DNA from: Methanolinea sp. UBA473
Lineage (GTDB): Archaea; Halobacteriota; Methanomicrobia; Methanomicrobiales; Methanospirillaceae
DNA: 7,199 bases
Assembly (NCBI GenBank): GCA_002509495.1
Contig: DAEV01000108.1
Coordinates: 1,081 to 8,279 of the forward strand
Direction of reading: 5' to 3'
The translations under genes and the position numbers were made by a program. The notes beneath the pieces are model-generated. The model searched no databases. It worked only from the letters and a program-made list of their open reading frames with translations, and was not told where the DNA came from. Positions 1 to 5,848 of this stretch are shown here, piece after piece (the first letter of the stretch is position 1; each line of letters starts with the position of its first letter).

Positions 1-62
1 CGCGTGGGGGAGGGGGGTGACAGCCCCCACCTGATGACAGGTTGAAATCGGTGAATCTGATC
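1..62 (+). repeat. Partial, diverged second copy of the hairpin element at 4970-5087 (tentative)
   Basis: This gene-free left edge shares short blocks, in the same order, with the 3' half of the hairpin element at 4970-5087. The blocks are GGGGGGT (12-18 and 5028-5034), CACCTGATG (28-36 and 5047-5055), ACAG (37-40 and 5059-5062), TTG (42-44 and 5063-5065), and TCGGT followed by AATC (48-57 and 5083-5091). The copy here lacks about 14 bases between TTG and TCGGT, and anything before position 1 is unseen. Local pairing is also possible: GTGGGGG (4-10) with CCCCCAC (24-30), or ACCTG (29-33) with CAGGT (38-42). The segment lies just downstream of the minus-strand gene at 64-624, so the hairpins could also be 3'-end structure of that transcript. 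Homology is a by-eye judgement in a G-rich stretch. Confidence 0.3.
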
Positions 63-63
63 G

Positions 64-624
64 CTAATCCGCATTCACCATCCCACCTCGCCCCCGCCTC
101 TCCCATTCCTTCCCGTACACCCACCCCTTCCGGACCACCGCATCAAGGACAAACCAGAACAGGACCGGACCGACGGTCATTGTCCAGAGGATGTTGTTCC
201 CGAAATAACTGACGAACTTGCTTGCAAACGGGCGGGCAAAGAAGACCGTTCCTGACGCGGCGAGAAGGGCCATGCAGGCGAGGGTTGCGACGAAAGCCAC
301 CGCCACGTAGCCTGCAAGGCTGTAGCGACCCGCCCGGATCCCGCGGCCTTTCATCCACCGGTGCCAGAGCCGGTACGATAGATAGGGGTAAAGGAAATTG
401 ACGAGCGCCCCAAAGATGCTCATCGGGGACCAGGAACCGTAGAAGTCCCCCGCGACGTTCCCGATGCAAAGGCCCCACGCCGCCGCAGGGCCCCAGAGGA
501 TCCCGAAAAGAACCGGGAACGCTGCGGCCGGCCGGAGCGGGATGCCTGCCACGACCCACTGGACCTGGTTGAACGGGATGAGGAGAGCTACATAGATTAT
601 TGCAGTGATCGCGATCCATACCAA
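64..624 (-). CDS. ECF-transporter S-component-like integral membrane protein
   Basis: A 186-residue, very hydrophobic protein with five or six likely membrane spans, at roughly residues 3-19, 24-45, 46-62, 66-86, 103-125 and 143-164. The central block has RPAAAFP at 31-37, a Gly/Pro-rich FGILWGPAAAWG at 40-51 and GNVAGDFYG at 55-63. From family knowledge this matches small S components of energy-coupling-factor importers, which bind a vitamin or similar micronutrient in the membrane and dock on a shared EcfT/EcfA module. No EcfT or EcfA gene is in the window, so it would have to use a module encoded elsewhere, and its substrate cannot be told. The start is TTG: an in-frame TGA lies 18 bases upstream, no ATG or GTG lies between, and a strong GGAGGAGGGG site directly precedes it. 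The C-terminal tail is basic and probably cytoplasmic. It lies 154 bp downstream of the TetR gene on the same strand and may or may not be co-transcribed. Confidence 0.65.
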   Translation of the reverse strand: MVWIAITAIIYVALLIPFNQVQWVVAGIPLRPAAAFPVLFGILWGPAAAWGLCIGNVAGDFYGSWSPMSIFGALVNFLYPYLSYRLWHRWMKGRGIRAGRYSLAGYVAVAFVATLACMALLAASGTVFFARPFASKFVSYFGNNILWTMTVGPVLFWFVLDAVVRKGWVYGKEWERRGRGGMVNAD

Positions 625-637
625 TCCCCTCCTCCCT
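625..637 (-). promoter_or_regulatory. Strong ribosome binding site that fixes a TTG start
   Basis: Read on the minus strand, the bases directly before the TTG at 624-622 are GGGAGGAGGGGA, a near-perfect anti-16S complement. It supports translation starting at TTG. An in-frame TGA just upstream excludes a longer protein, and the first internal Met (residue 68) would remove the conserved RPAAAFP and GNVAGD motifs. Confidence 0.7.
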
Positions 638-686
638 GTTCAGACCTCTGCGAGCTCGTGCATACCAACTCTTTGGGAGCAGGAGT

Positions 687-692
687 AAAAAA
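687..692 (-). terminator. T-run between the TetR gene and the ECF S-like gene
   Basis: On the minus strand this is a run of six T (CTTTTTTAC in context), 87 bp after the TetR stop codon. Archaeal RNA polymerase stops at T-runs without needing a hairpin, so it could end the TetR transcript. It lies about 65 bases before the TTG start of the next gene, so it could equally be a weak TATA-like promoter element for that gene. The sequence alone does not decide. Confidence 0.3.
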
Positions 693-778
693 GACTGAAC
701 GAATTGGATCGGAGGGATCACAATCGCGGGAGAATTCCAAAATCCGTTTTTTCCTCCGGACGAATCGGCGCCCCCGGT

Positions 779-1387
779 TCAATCTGAAAGACTGCCCTGG
801 TCCAACAGCAGGATCCGCTCCACCGATTTGATCCAGACCTGTTTTGCCTCCCCTTCATCCCTGCCGAGGAAGAGGGCGCTCATCCGGAGTCCCATGGTCA
901 ACGCCATCATTGCGTGTGCAGCCTGATCGGGATCCACCTCCCGCGACAGGGTTCCCTTCTTTTTCATCCGGGCCAGGTAGTTCCGGACGAGGACGATAGT
1001 ACCGCTGAAAAATGTCCTGAATTCTTCCTGGTACAGGGAGTTGCCGGAGATCCGCACGGGGATCTGGCAGAAGATGGAAGCGTACGCTCTCTGGTCCTCG
1101 AAGATCAATCCGGCGGTGCGTACCAGGACGGTGCGGGGATCTTCTTCCCCTTCCAGAATCCTTTCCATTCCGACCCGGATCTTCCGGATCACCTCCAGGA
1201 TCACCTCGCGCTGCAACGCCTCGGAATGCTCGAAGTATGCGTAGAGCGCTCCCTTAGTGACACCCACCTTTTTTGCGATCGCATCGAGGGTCATCGCGTC
1301 CCACCCCTTCTCGGCCGCGATTCCAAGGGCTGCCGCGATGATCTTCTTCTTCGCATCCTCGCGGTATTCGGTGTTGATCCGTGGCAT
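779..1387 (-). CDS. TetR/AcrR-family transcriptional regulator
   Basis: A 202-residue soluble protein with the standard TetR plan. The N-terminal DNA-binding domain spans about residues 10-58: a first helix with IIAAALGIAAEKGW, then the helix-turn-helix MTLDAIAKKVGVTKGALYAY at 32-51, followed by the usual FEHSEAL. Residues 60-200 are an all-helical ligand-binding and dimerisation domain that is not conserved enough to name an effector. Proteins of this family bind palindromic operators as dimers and release DNA on binding a small molecule. The ATG has no clear Shine-Dalgarno site; a TATA-like AATATACC about 30 bases upstream suggests a nearly leaderless mRNA. The gene is divergent from a three-gene ABC operon, the classic arrangement for a repressor of an export system, and the shared intergenic region contains palindromic candidate operators. 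It probably also represses itself. The family call is firm; the target is inferred from context. Confidence 0.93.
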   Translation of the reverse strand: MPRINTEYREDAKKKIIAAALGIAAEKGWDAMTLDAIAKKVGVTKGALYAYFEHSEALQREVILEVIRKIRVGMERILEGEEDPRTVLVRTAGLIFEDQRAYASIFCQIPVRISGNSLYQEEFRTFFSGTIVLVRNYLARMKKKGTLSREVDPDQAAHAMMALTMGLRMSALFLGRDEGEAKQVWIKSVERILLLDQGSLSD

Positions 1388-1412
1388 AGTCGTGTTCAGT
1401 ATTGAATCGTGT

Positions 1413-1420
1413 GGTATATT
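1413..1420 (-). promoter_or_regulatory. Candidate TATA box for the TetR gene
   Basis: On the minus strand this reads AATATACC, preceded by purine-rich GAAGGGG that could act as a BRE. Transcription about 25 bases downstream would begin close to position 1392, leaving a leader of roughly five bases before the ATG at 1387. That fits the absence of a Shine-Dalgarno site in front of this gene. Confidence 0.4.
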
Positions 1421-1437
1421 CCCCTTCTGTTCGCAAT

Positions 1438-1495
1438 AATAAATATGTATTTACAATACTATACAAATGTTTAATTTATTGAACATATGTACAAT
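1438..1495. promoter_or_regulatory. Candidate TetR operator array: three palindrome-like sites 20 bp apart
   Basis: Three sites are centred at 1446.5, 1466.5 and 1486.5. The best, ATTGAACATATGTACAAT at 1478-1495, is an 18-bp palindrome with a single mismatched pair. The one at 1440-1453, TAAATATGTATTTA, has 6-bp arms around TG. The middle one at 1458-1475, ACTATACAAATGTTTAAT, is degenerate but keeps the ACA-two bases-TGT core and matches the best site at 12 of 18 positions. Twenty base pairs is about two helical turns, so dimers would sit on the same DNA face. The best site lies just after a TATA-like block (1470-1480) and just before the expected start of the ABC operon transcript, where a bound repressor would block initiation. 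The region is AT-rich, which raises the chance of accidental palindromes. Confidence 0.45.
1470..1480 (+). promoter_or_regulatory. Candidate TATA box of the ABC-transporter operon
   Basis: TTTAATTTATT lies about 25 bases before an expected start near 1501, which would give a leader of about 24 bases carrying the GAGGAGGAG ribosome binding site at 1516-1524. Its 5' part overlaps the middle palindrome-like site, and the best palindrome begins within its 3' end. Other AT-rich stretches nearby could serve instead. Confidence 0.4.
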
Positions 1496-1524
1496 TCTTC
1501 AGACACATTGTTCCAGAGGAGGAG

Positions 1525-2838
1525 ATGCAGATTCTACATCAGGAGAGACGAGACAAAATATCCATTGAACGAGAACGGAGCTTTACGACCTCCGGAGGAC
1601 TAGGAGGGAGGTTCCCTTCATCCCTCCCCGGACTTGTAATCCTGCTCCTGTTTCTCATCGCACCAACAGTTGCAACCGAACCTACCGTGATGATCACAGG
1701 ATACGAAGTGACCCCAGCAGTCCTGATGCCCGGTGATACGGGTACGGTCACGTTCACCCTCACCCACACCGCAGAGATTTCATCGGAGACGGAACAGAGT
1801 GGGATATTCCCCTCCGGGATCATTACATCCGTCAAGACCACCGGCGTCAATGTCTTTATCGAGAACGTCCACCTCGAAGGGAACGGGATCGTGGTCCTCA
1901 CGGACGATTTCGACCGGCTTGGAGAGATCGGACCCGGCCAGTCGGTCCCGGTCACATTCGTCATCCGGGCGCCGGACAAGACCGGACTCTACTTCCCGGA
2001 GGCATGGGTGGACGTAAAAGACGGGAGGAGCACCCGGTACCCGATCACCGTGAACGTGAACACCGATCTCTCCACCCAGAAGAAGCCATCACTCTCGATC
2101 TCCCGGAGCTTGCCTGGCGGCGTAGCGCCGGGGGAGCCCTGCGAGGTGGAGATCAAGGTCGAGAACACAGGTCTGATGCGGGCGAGTGACATCTGGTTGA
2201 CTGCAATTCCGGTTGGAGACTCCCTCGCCCTCACCTCTCCCGGGCGATCCTACCTCAAACACCTCGATCCAGGGGAACATTCGTCCATCACCCTCTGGTT
2301 CGCGACGGACCGCAATACCCCGATCGGACTGAATCCTGTCCGGCTTGTCCTGACCTACCGGAACCTTGACGGCACGACCGAGAGCCAGACTGATACGATC
2401 GCGATCCCGGTCAGGGGCCTCGCGGACATCGCGATCTCCTCCATCACCACCGACCCTGTTCGCCCGAACCCGGGCAGTGCCTTCACGCTCGTAGTCCGGG
2501 TGGAGAACACCGGCACCGACCGGGCCACTTCGGTCCGGGCCACGCTTGATTCTCCATTTCCGGGCACGAAAGACGCTTTCATCGGCTCCATCGAGAAGGA
2601 CAGCGACGCGCCCGCGGTCTTCTACCTCCAGGCAACGGAAGACGGTACGGTCCCGGCAAACCTCACGATCTCCTATAAGGATGACTTCGGATCCCACACG
2701 ATCCGCGAACAGGCGACCCTCATGACCAGCCCGGCATCTGCACTTCCGCTCGCAATCGGCCTGGTGCTGCTCGCCTGTATCGGGGTTGGGGCTGCATACT
2801 GGTACTTCCGGATCCGGCCGGGGACGAAGCATGGGTGA
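1525..2838 (+). CDS. Membrane-anchored extracellular CARDB/S-layer-type protein (COG1361-like), partner of the ABC transporter
   Basis: A 437-residue secreted protein. Residues 1-33 are polar and charged; a hydrophobic segment follows at 36-50 (GLVILLLFLIAPTVA), probably a signal peptide ending near A50. Residues 53-400 look like three beta-sandwich domains (about 53-180, 187-297 and 299-400), the last two carrying the CARDB-type strand motif VENTG at 212-216 and 326-330. A membrane span at 405-427 and a short basic tail (RIRPGTKHG) anchor the C terminus. Such COG1361 proteins are typical of archaeal cell surfaces. It is the first gene of the operon and its stop overlaps the permease start by 8 bp (ATGGGTGA), implying coupled translation. 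I infer that it is the extracellular partner of the permease, in the position of bacterial MacA, but it shows no sign of a MacA/HlyD-type helical hairpin. The ATG has a close GGAGG site; no in-frame start codon brings the signal peptide nearer the N terminus. A role as surface binding protein is the alternative. Confidence 0.85.
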   Translation: MQILHQERRDKISIERERSFTTSGGLGGRFPSSLPGLVILLLFLIAPTVATEPTVMITGYEVTPAVLMPGDTGTVTFTLTHTAEISSETEQSGIFPSGIITSVKTTGVNVFIENVHLEGNGIVVLTDDFDRLGEIGPGQSVPVTFVIRAPDKTGLYFPEAWVDVKDGRSTRYPITVNVNTDLSTQKKPSLSISRSLPGGVAPGEPCEVEIKVENTGLMRASDIWLTAIPVGDSLALTSPGRSYLKHLDPGEHSSITLWFATDRNTPIGLNPVRLVLTYRNLDGTTESQTDTIAIPVRGLADIAISSITTDPVRPNPGSAFTLVVRVENTGTDRATSVRATLDSPFPGTKDAFIGSIEKDSDAPAVFYLQATEDGTVPANLTISYKDDFGSHTIREQATLMTSPASALPLAIGLVLLACIGVGAAYWYFRIRPGTKHG

Positions 2839-4042
2839 CGGCAGGTACCCGGTCTCGCTCTACCTCGCCGTGCGGGCGATCCGGAGGGGGAACCGGGGCA
2901 CGCTGGCCCTCACCATTCTGATCATCGCACTCGTGGTCGTGCTGATGAACTTCCTCTCCATGATCATCGGAGGTGTCGTGATGATCTACAACCAGCAGAT
3001 GATCGATTACCAGTACGGCCATGTCACGATCGAGCCGAAGGAGAAGGAGCTCTACATCGAAAATTCAGACGGCCTTGTCAGGAGCCTGACCCGAATCCCC
3101 GGAGTCACCGGTGTGTCGGCACACCTCTCCACCGGCGCGACGATCACCAATTCGAAAAACGGGAAGTTCCAGACTAAATCCCTGACCGCCTTCGATCCCG
3201 GCGACGAAACCACCGTCACCCGGTACCACCTGCGGATCATGGAAGGGGACTTTCTCTCGAAAGGTGATACAGGCCAGATCCTGATCGGGAGCCTCCTCGC
3301 CGGCAACGAGGACGAGGCGGAGGACAAGGTGCCGTCCCTCGGCGGGGTCCGGGTGGGGGACATGGTCAGCGTGGCGTATGGCAACGGGGAGGTGAAGAGC
3401 TACCGGGTGAAGGGGATCTTCGAGACCGAGGGAGTCTTGATCGACTCGTCCGCGTTCATCACCCGCAGGGAGATGGACTCGGTGATGCCTACGGAAGACC
3501 GGGCTACCGAGATCCTCGTGCGGGGGACTTCGGCTGCCGATGCCGGCCGGCTCAAGTATGCCATCATGAACTACGGCGTCGAAGAGAAGGTCCGGACCTG
3601 GAACGAAAAGGGCAAGGGGATCCTCGGGGATGCGATCGCGAGTTTCTCGCTCCTGAACACCATCATGACCTTTGTTTGTCTCGTCGTGGCAAGCGTGGTC
3701 GTCTTCATCGTCACGTTCATCAACATCATAAACCGGAGGAAGCAGATCGGTATCTTGAAGGCGATCGGAATCCGGCGGCAGGCGATCGTCGGCAGTTACC
3801 TCCTCCAGGTTCTCTTCCTCTGCAGCTGCGGGGTAATCGCCGGTATCCTGATCCTGAACGGGATCGCCATGGTCCTTACCGTCTTTCCGCTCCGCTTCCC
3901 TATGGGATACATCACGCCGGTCATCGACTATTCCGGGATCCTCCTGAGCATTGTGCTTCTGTTCGCAGTCTCCCTCGTCTCCGGGTACATCCCGGCGTGG
4001 CGGGTTGCGAACGAGGAGATCCTCAATGCGATGAGGGGATGA
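2831..4042 (+). CDS. MacB/LolC/FtsX-type ABC transporter permease
   Basis: A 403-residue membrane protein with the four-span plan of Type VII (mechanotransmission) ABC permeases. Span 1 is at about residues 25-52, a large extracellular domain at 53-270, and a C-terminal FtsX domain has spans at about 277-299, 318-350 and 367-387. The cytoplasmic loop after span 2, INRRKQIGILKAIGIRRQ at 299-316, is the characteristic coupling segment that contacts the ATPase. The C terminus IPAWRVANEEILNAMRG also fits the family. Known members do not move substrates through the membrane; they use ATP to drive motion of the external domain, extruding lipoproteins, toxins or peptides or activating cell-wall enzymes. 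The ATG at 2831 is chosen because it gives the normal N terminus (an amphipathic stretch, then span 1); an in-frame TTG 45 bases earlier would only add a low-complexity tail inside the previous gene. Its stop lies 2 bp before the preferred ATPase ATG. Substrate unknown. Confidence 0.93.
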   Translation: MGDGRYPVSLYLAVRAIRRGNRGTLALTILIIALVVVLMNFLSMIIGGVVMIYNQQMIDYQYGHVTIEPKEKELYIENSDGLVRSLTRIPGVTGVSAHLSTGATITNSKNGKFQTKSLTAFDPGDETTVTRYHLRIMEGDFLSKGDTGQILIGSLLAGNEDEAEDKVPSLGGVRVGDMVSVAYGNGEVKSYRVKGIFETEGVLIDSSAFITRREMDSVMPTEDRATEILVRGTSAADAGRLKYAIMNYGVEEKVRTWNEKGKGILGDAIASFSLLNTIMTFVCLVVASVVVFIVTFINIINRRKQIGILKAIGIRRQAIVGSYLLQVLFLCSCGVIAGILILNGIAMVLTVFPLRFPMGYITPVIDYSGILLSIVLLFAVSLVSGYIPAWRVANEEILNAMRG

Positions 4043-4044
4043 CG

Positions 4045-4746
4045 ATGATCGAAGGATCGGGAATAAAAAAAGTCTACCGGCTGGGGCTGGTGGAGGTGGC
4101 CGCCCTGAAGGGAGTCACGATCCGGATTGACCGGGGCGAGTTCGTCGGGATCATGGGACCCTCCGGGAGCGGGAAGTCCACCCTCCTCCACCAGTTGGGC
4201 CTCCTGGACACTCCGACGGGGGGGAAGATCTACATCGACGGGATGGACGTATCAGGCCTGGACGACGAGGAACGGACCCGGTTCCGGCTCAAGCACCTGG
4301 GGTACGTATTCCAGGACTATGCCCTGGTGAGTGAACTGAACGTACTCGAGAACGTCGCGATCCCGGCGATCATGCAGGGCAAACCGCTCGCCGGATGCTA
4401 CGCTTCCGCTGCTTCCGTTCTGGGGAAGGTCGGACTCTCGGACAGGCTCTCCCACCTGGTGTATGAACTTTCAGGCGGCGAACAGCAGAGGGTTTCCATC
4501 GCCAGGGCGCTCGTGAATTCTCCCTCCATCGTCTTTGCGGACGAGCCATGCGCAAACCTCGATACCGAGAACTCGAGGATAGTTCTCGAACTCTTCCGTT
4601 CCCTGAACCGCGACCTTGGGCAGACGATCGTGATGGTCTCGCATGAGGCATGGCACAGGGAATATTTCGACCGGATTATCTTCATCCGGGACGGACTCCT
4701 AGACGAAGACCGCCTGCGGCAGGAAAATCCAGCATGCACGATCTAA
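4045..4746 (+). CDS. ABC transporter ATP-binding protein, LolD/MacB type
   Basis: A complete 233-residue nucleotide-binding subunit. Visible motifs in order: Walker A GPSGSGKS at 38-45; Q-loop VFQDYAL with Q90; signature LSGGEQQR at 142-149; Walker B IVFADEP at 162-168 with catalytic E167; D-loop NLD at 171-173; switch His in VSHE at 199-201. The pattern RxGxVEVxALKGV near the N terminus is typical of the LolD/MacB/FtsE group. It should form a dimer beneath the permease encoded just upstream and power it by ATP hydrolysis. Two starts are possible: ATG 4039 overlaps the permease stop, while ATG 4045 lies 6 bases after GAGGGG (4033-4038) and begins MIEGSGI like relatives. The second is preferred because the ribosome site touches the first ATG. 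One oddity: the residues after Walker B read EPCANLD where most relatives have EPTGNLD. No catalytic residue is lost. Confidence 0.95.
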   Translation: MIEGSGIKKVYRLGLVEVAALKGVTIRIDRGEFVGIMGPSGSGKSTLLHQLGLLDTPTGGKIYIDGMDVSGLDDEERTRFRLKHLGYVFQDYALVSELNVLENVAIPAIMQGKPLAGCYASAASVLGKVGLSDRLSHLVYELSGGEQQRVSIARALVNSPSIVFADEPCANLDTENSRIVLELFRSLNRDLGQTIVMVSHEAWHREYFDRIIFIRDGLLDEDRLRQENPACTI

Positions 4747-4969
4747 CATGGATCTGCGTTTCCATACTGCCCGGGAACCTCTCCGTCTCATCAAGATCAC
4801 GTGGCAACAGGATTATTCGTGGAACGATGCATCGGGTTGGTGTAGGCGAGCGATAGAGACGATTTTTTTTCAGTGTCCCACGTGCCGTCGGAAAGCCCAG
4901 GACCGCCCCCGCTTCCGTGCCGGCGATCCCGTGCCGCGCGGGGAGCCGTGATCGATAGAAAAAATCACG
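4747..4969. other. Gene-free stretch after the ABC operon
   Basis: No convincing coding sequence. A 67-codon frame starts 2 bp after the ATPase stop but has no ribosome site and resembles nothing I know; a 110-codon minus-strand frame spans the region and invades the ATPase gene. The stretch holds a T-run (4863-4870) and a small hairpin, CGTGAT (4947-4952) with ATCACG (4964-4969), immediately before the long hairpin element. Confidence 0.5.
4862..4870 (+). terminator. T-run terminator candidate for the ABC operon
   Basis: Eight consecutive T, 117 bp downstream of the ATPase stop, is the first long T-run after the operon. Archaeal transcription commonly ends at such tracts, so this is the simplest 3' end for the three-gene mRNA. 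Confidence 0.5.
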
Positions 4970-5087
4970 ACCGAGGTAGTAAACCAGGGAATCGATAGGT
5001 ACTCCTAGGGCCATCAGAAGGGCATATGGGGGGTATGAATGGTCCTCACCTGATGGTTACAGTTGGTTCTCCTGGTTTTTCCTCGGT
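4970..5087 (+). ncRNA. 118-nt long imperfect hairpin: structured RNA or small inverted-repeat element
   Basis: Nested complementary blocks fold this segment on itself: ACCGAGG (4970-4976) with CCTCGGT (5081-5087); AAACCAGG (4981-4988) with CCTGGTTT (5071-5078); GAA (4989-4991) with TTC (5067-5069) across a one-base bulge; TCGAT (4992-4996) with GTTGG (5062-5066) using three G-U pairs; GTA (4999-5001) with TAC (5058-5060); CCATCAG (5011-5017) with CTGATGG (5050-5056); and AGGGC (5019-5023) with GTCCT (5042-5046). That is about 38 pairs closing on an 18-base loop. The four G-U pairs form only in the plus-strand RNA and become A-C mismatches on the other strand, which favours a plus-strand transcript. 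A T-run follows at 5121-5131. I recognise no known family: it lacks the conserved SRP RNA, RNase P and tRNA motifs. It may be an independent RNA, a structured 3' UTR or a MITE-like hairpin. Transcription is not shown. Confidence 0.4.
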
Positions 5088-5105
5088 AATCCAATTGGTA
5101 TCGCG

Positions 5106-5131
5106 TAATAGTATATTGGCTTTTTTATTTT
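5106..5131 (+). promoter_or_regulatory. AT-rich block: terminator of the upstream RNA or promoter for the flavodoxin gene
   Basis: The block contains GTATATT (5111-5117) and then TTTTTTATTTT (5121-5131) in otherwise GC-rich surroundings. The T-run could end a transcript containing the 4970-5087 hairpin. GTATATT could be a TATA box placing a start near 5140, giving the flavodoxin mRNA a leader of about 215 bases; no better TATA box is seen closer to that gene. Confidence 0.35.
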
Positions 5132-5354
5132 ACAACGCGGCTTTCCGAGGGGGCAGGTCTATGGGCCGTTCGTGACCCGACCCATGCCGGAATTCTTGCC
5201 AGAACCCTCATAGCCTCTCCTCATCGGGGAAAGAACCTCTGCCGTGGGTGGCCCGTTACCAGGGATTCGGCCGCTCCCCCTTTTTGATGCGGGGAACGCG
5301 GATGCGAACAACCCTTATCTTGTCCCGGGTGAAGATCGACTCCAGGGTAAGAGG
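5132..5354 (+). other. Possible long 5' leader of the flavodoxin gene
   Basis: No gene seen. If transcription starts near 5140, this is leader RNA. It can form GGC (5152-5154) and ATGGG (5161-5165) pairing with CCCAT (5181-5185) and GCC (5186-5188), and TCCCC (5275-5279) pairing with GGGGA (5291-5295). I see no match to a riboswitch that I know, and in DNA this GC-rich such short stems are common. Confidence 0.25.
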
Positions 5355-5834
5355 ATGAAGACACTTATCGCGTTCTATTCCTGGCAGGGGCACACCGGGA
5401 CGCTTGCCCGGGCGCTTTCCGAAAAGACGGGCGGCACGGTGGTCCGGATCGAGCCCCTGATCGACCCGGGGACCAGGATTGGGGGGAAAGGACTCAAGGC
5501 TCTTTTGGGGATGAGGGAAGCGATCAAGCCCGTACAGGCGGACTTGACGGAATTCGACCACCTGGTGATCGCAACCCCCGTCTGGGCGCACAATCTCCCG
5601 CCCTACACCCGGCAGTACCTTTCTGCGATTTCCAACAGCAGAGGCAGGAAGTTCTCGGTCCTGGCGGAGATGGGGGCTTCCGGCGGGGAGAAGGTCGTCG
5701 CAAAGGTCCGGAAGATCCTCGAGGGAAAGGGGATGATCTTCGTCGCCTCTGTCGTAACCGTCGAAAAGGATGTGGATGAGAAAAAATTCGATGAGACCCT
5801 CGACGAGTTCGCGAGGAAGATCCAGGCGGAGTGA
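5355..5834 (+). CDS. Flavodoxin-like FMN protein
   Basis: A 159-residue soluble protein with the flavodoxin fold pattern. The first strand and phosphate loop read TLIAFYSWQGHTGTLA at 3-18; S9-W-Q-G-H-T14 sits where flavodoxins bind the FMN phosphate, with Q11 in place of the common Thr. A second signature, DHLVIATPVWAHNLPPYTRQYL at 68-89, matches the D-x-x-V-x-x-x-P-x-W flavin-ring loop followed by a helix. The third loop is LAEMGASGG at 103-111. Flavodoxins carry single electron pairs between redox enzymes; methanogens have many such proteins, often of unknown partner. ATG 5355 is chosen because the fold begins there; upstream in-frame codons from 5244 encode a low-complexity stretch unlike the family. 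AGGG at 5344-5347 and GAGG at 5351-5354 are possible ribosome sites. The gene stands alone, with no neighbour pointing to a partner. NAD(P)H-quinone-reductase-like activity is an alternative. Confidence 0.88.
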   Translation: MKTLIAFYSWQGHTGTLARALSEKTGGTVVRIEPLIDPGTRIGGKGLKALLGMREAIKPVQADLTEFDHLVIATPVWAHNLPPYTRQYLSAISNSRGRKFSVLAEMGASGGEKVVAKVRKILEGKGMIFVASVVTVEKDVDEKKFDETLDEFARKIQAE

Positions 5835-5848
5835 CGAAAATTTCATTC

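Noticed and set aside
41..49. GTTGAAATC, resembling the end of some archaeal CRISPR repeats
   Set aside because: It occurs once, with no spaced copies in the window, so there is no array.
143..721. 192-codon minus-strand frame overlapping the ECF S-like gene
   Set aside because: It is an Arg/Pro-rich out-of-frame shadow; the other frame gives a coherent membrane protein with conserved motifs.
776..784. GGTTCAATC, resembling a tRNA T-arm
   Set aside because: It lies at the end of the TetR gene, and no acceptor, anticodon or D-arm pairing is found around it.
914..1405. 163-codon plus-strand frame opposite the TetR gene
   Set aside because: It is antisense to a well-supported TetR protein, has no ribosome site and has low-quality composition.
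2089..2832. 247-codon open frame on the minus strand within the surface-protein gene
   Set aside because: It is antisense to a clearly coding gene, Arg/Asp/Gly-rich, with no recognisable motif. Long antisense frames are normal in GC-rich coding DNA.
4748..4951. 67-codon plus-strand frame starting just after the ATPase stop
   Set aside because: It is placed as a fourth operon gene might be, but there is no ribosome site, the composition is odd, a T-run lies inside it and it resembles no family.
4682..5014. 110-codon minus-strand frame after the ABC operon
   Set aside because: It runs into the 3' end of the ATPase gene and crosses the hairpin element, has no known motif and no good ribosome site.
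5244..5354. Upstream extension of the flavodoxin reading frame
   Set aside because: The added 37 residues are unlike any flavodoxin N terminus, and the first beta-strand begins right after ATG 5355.
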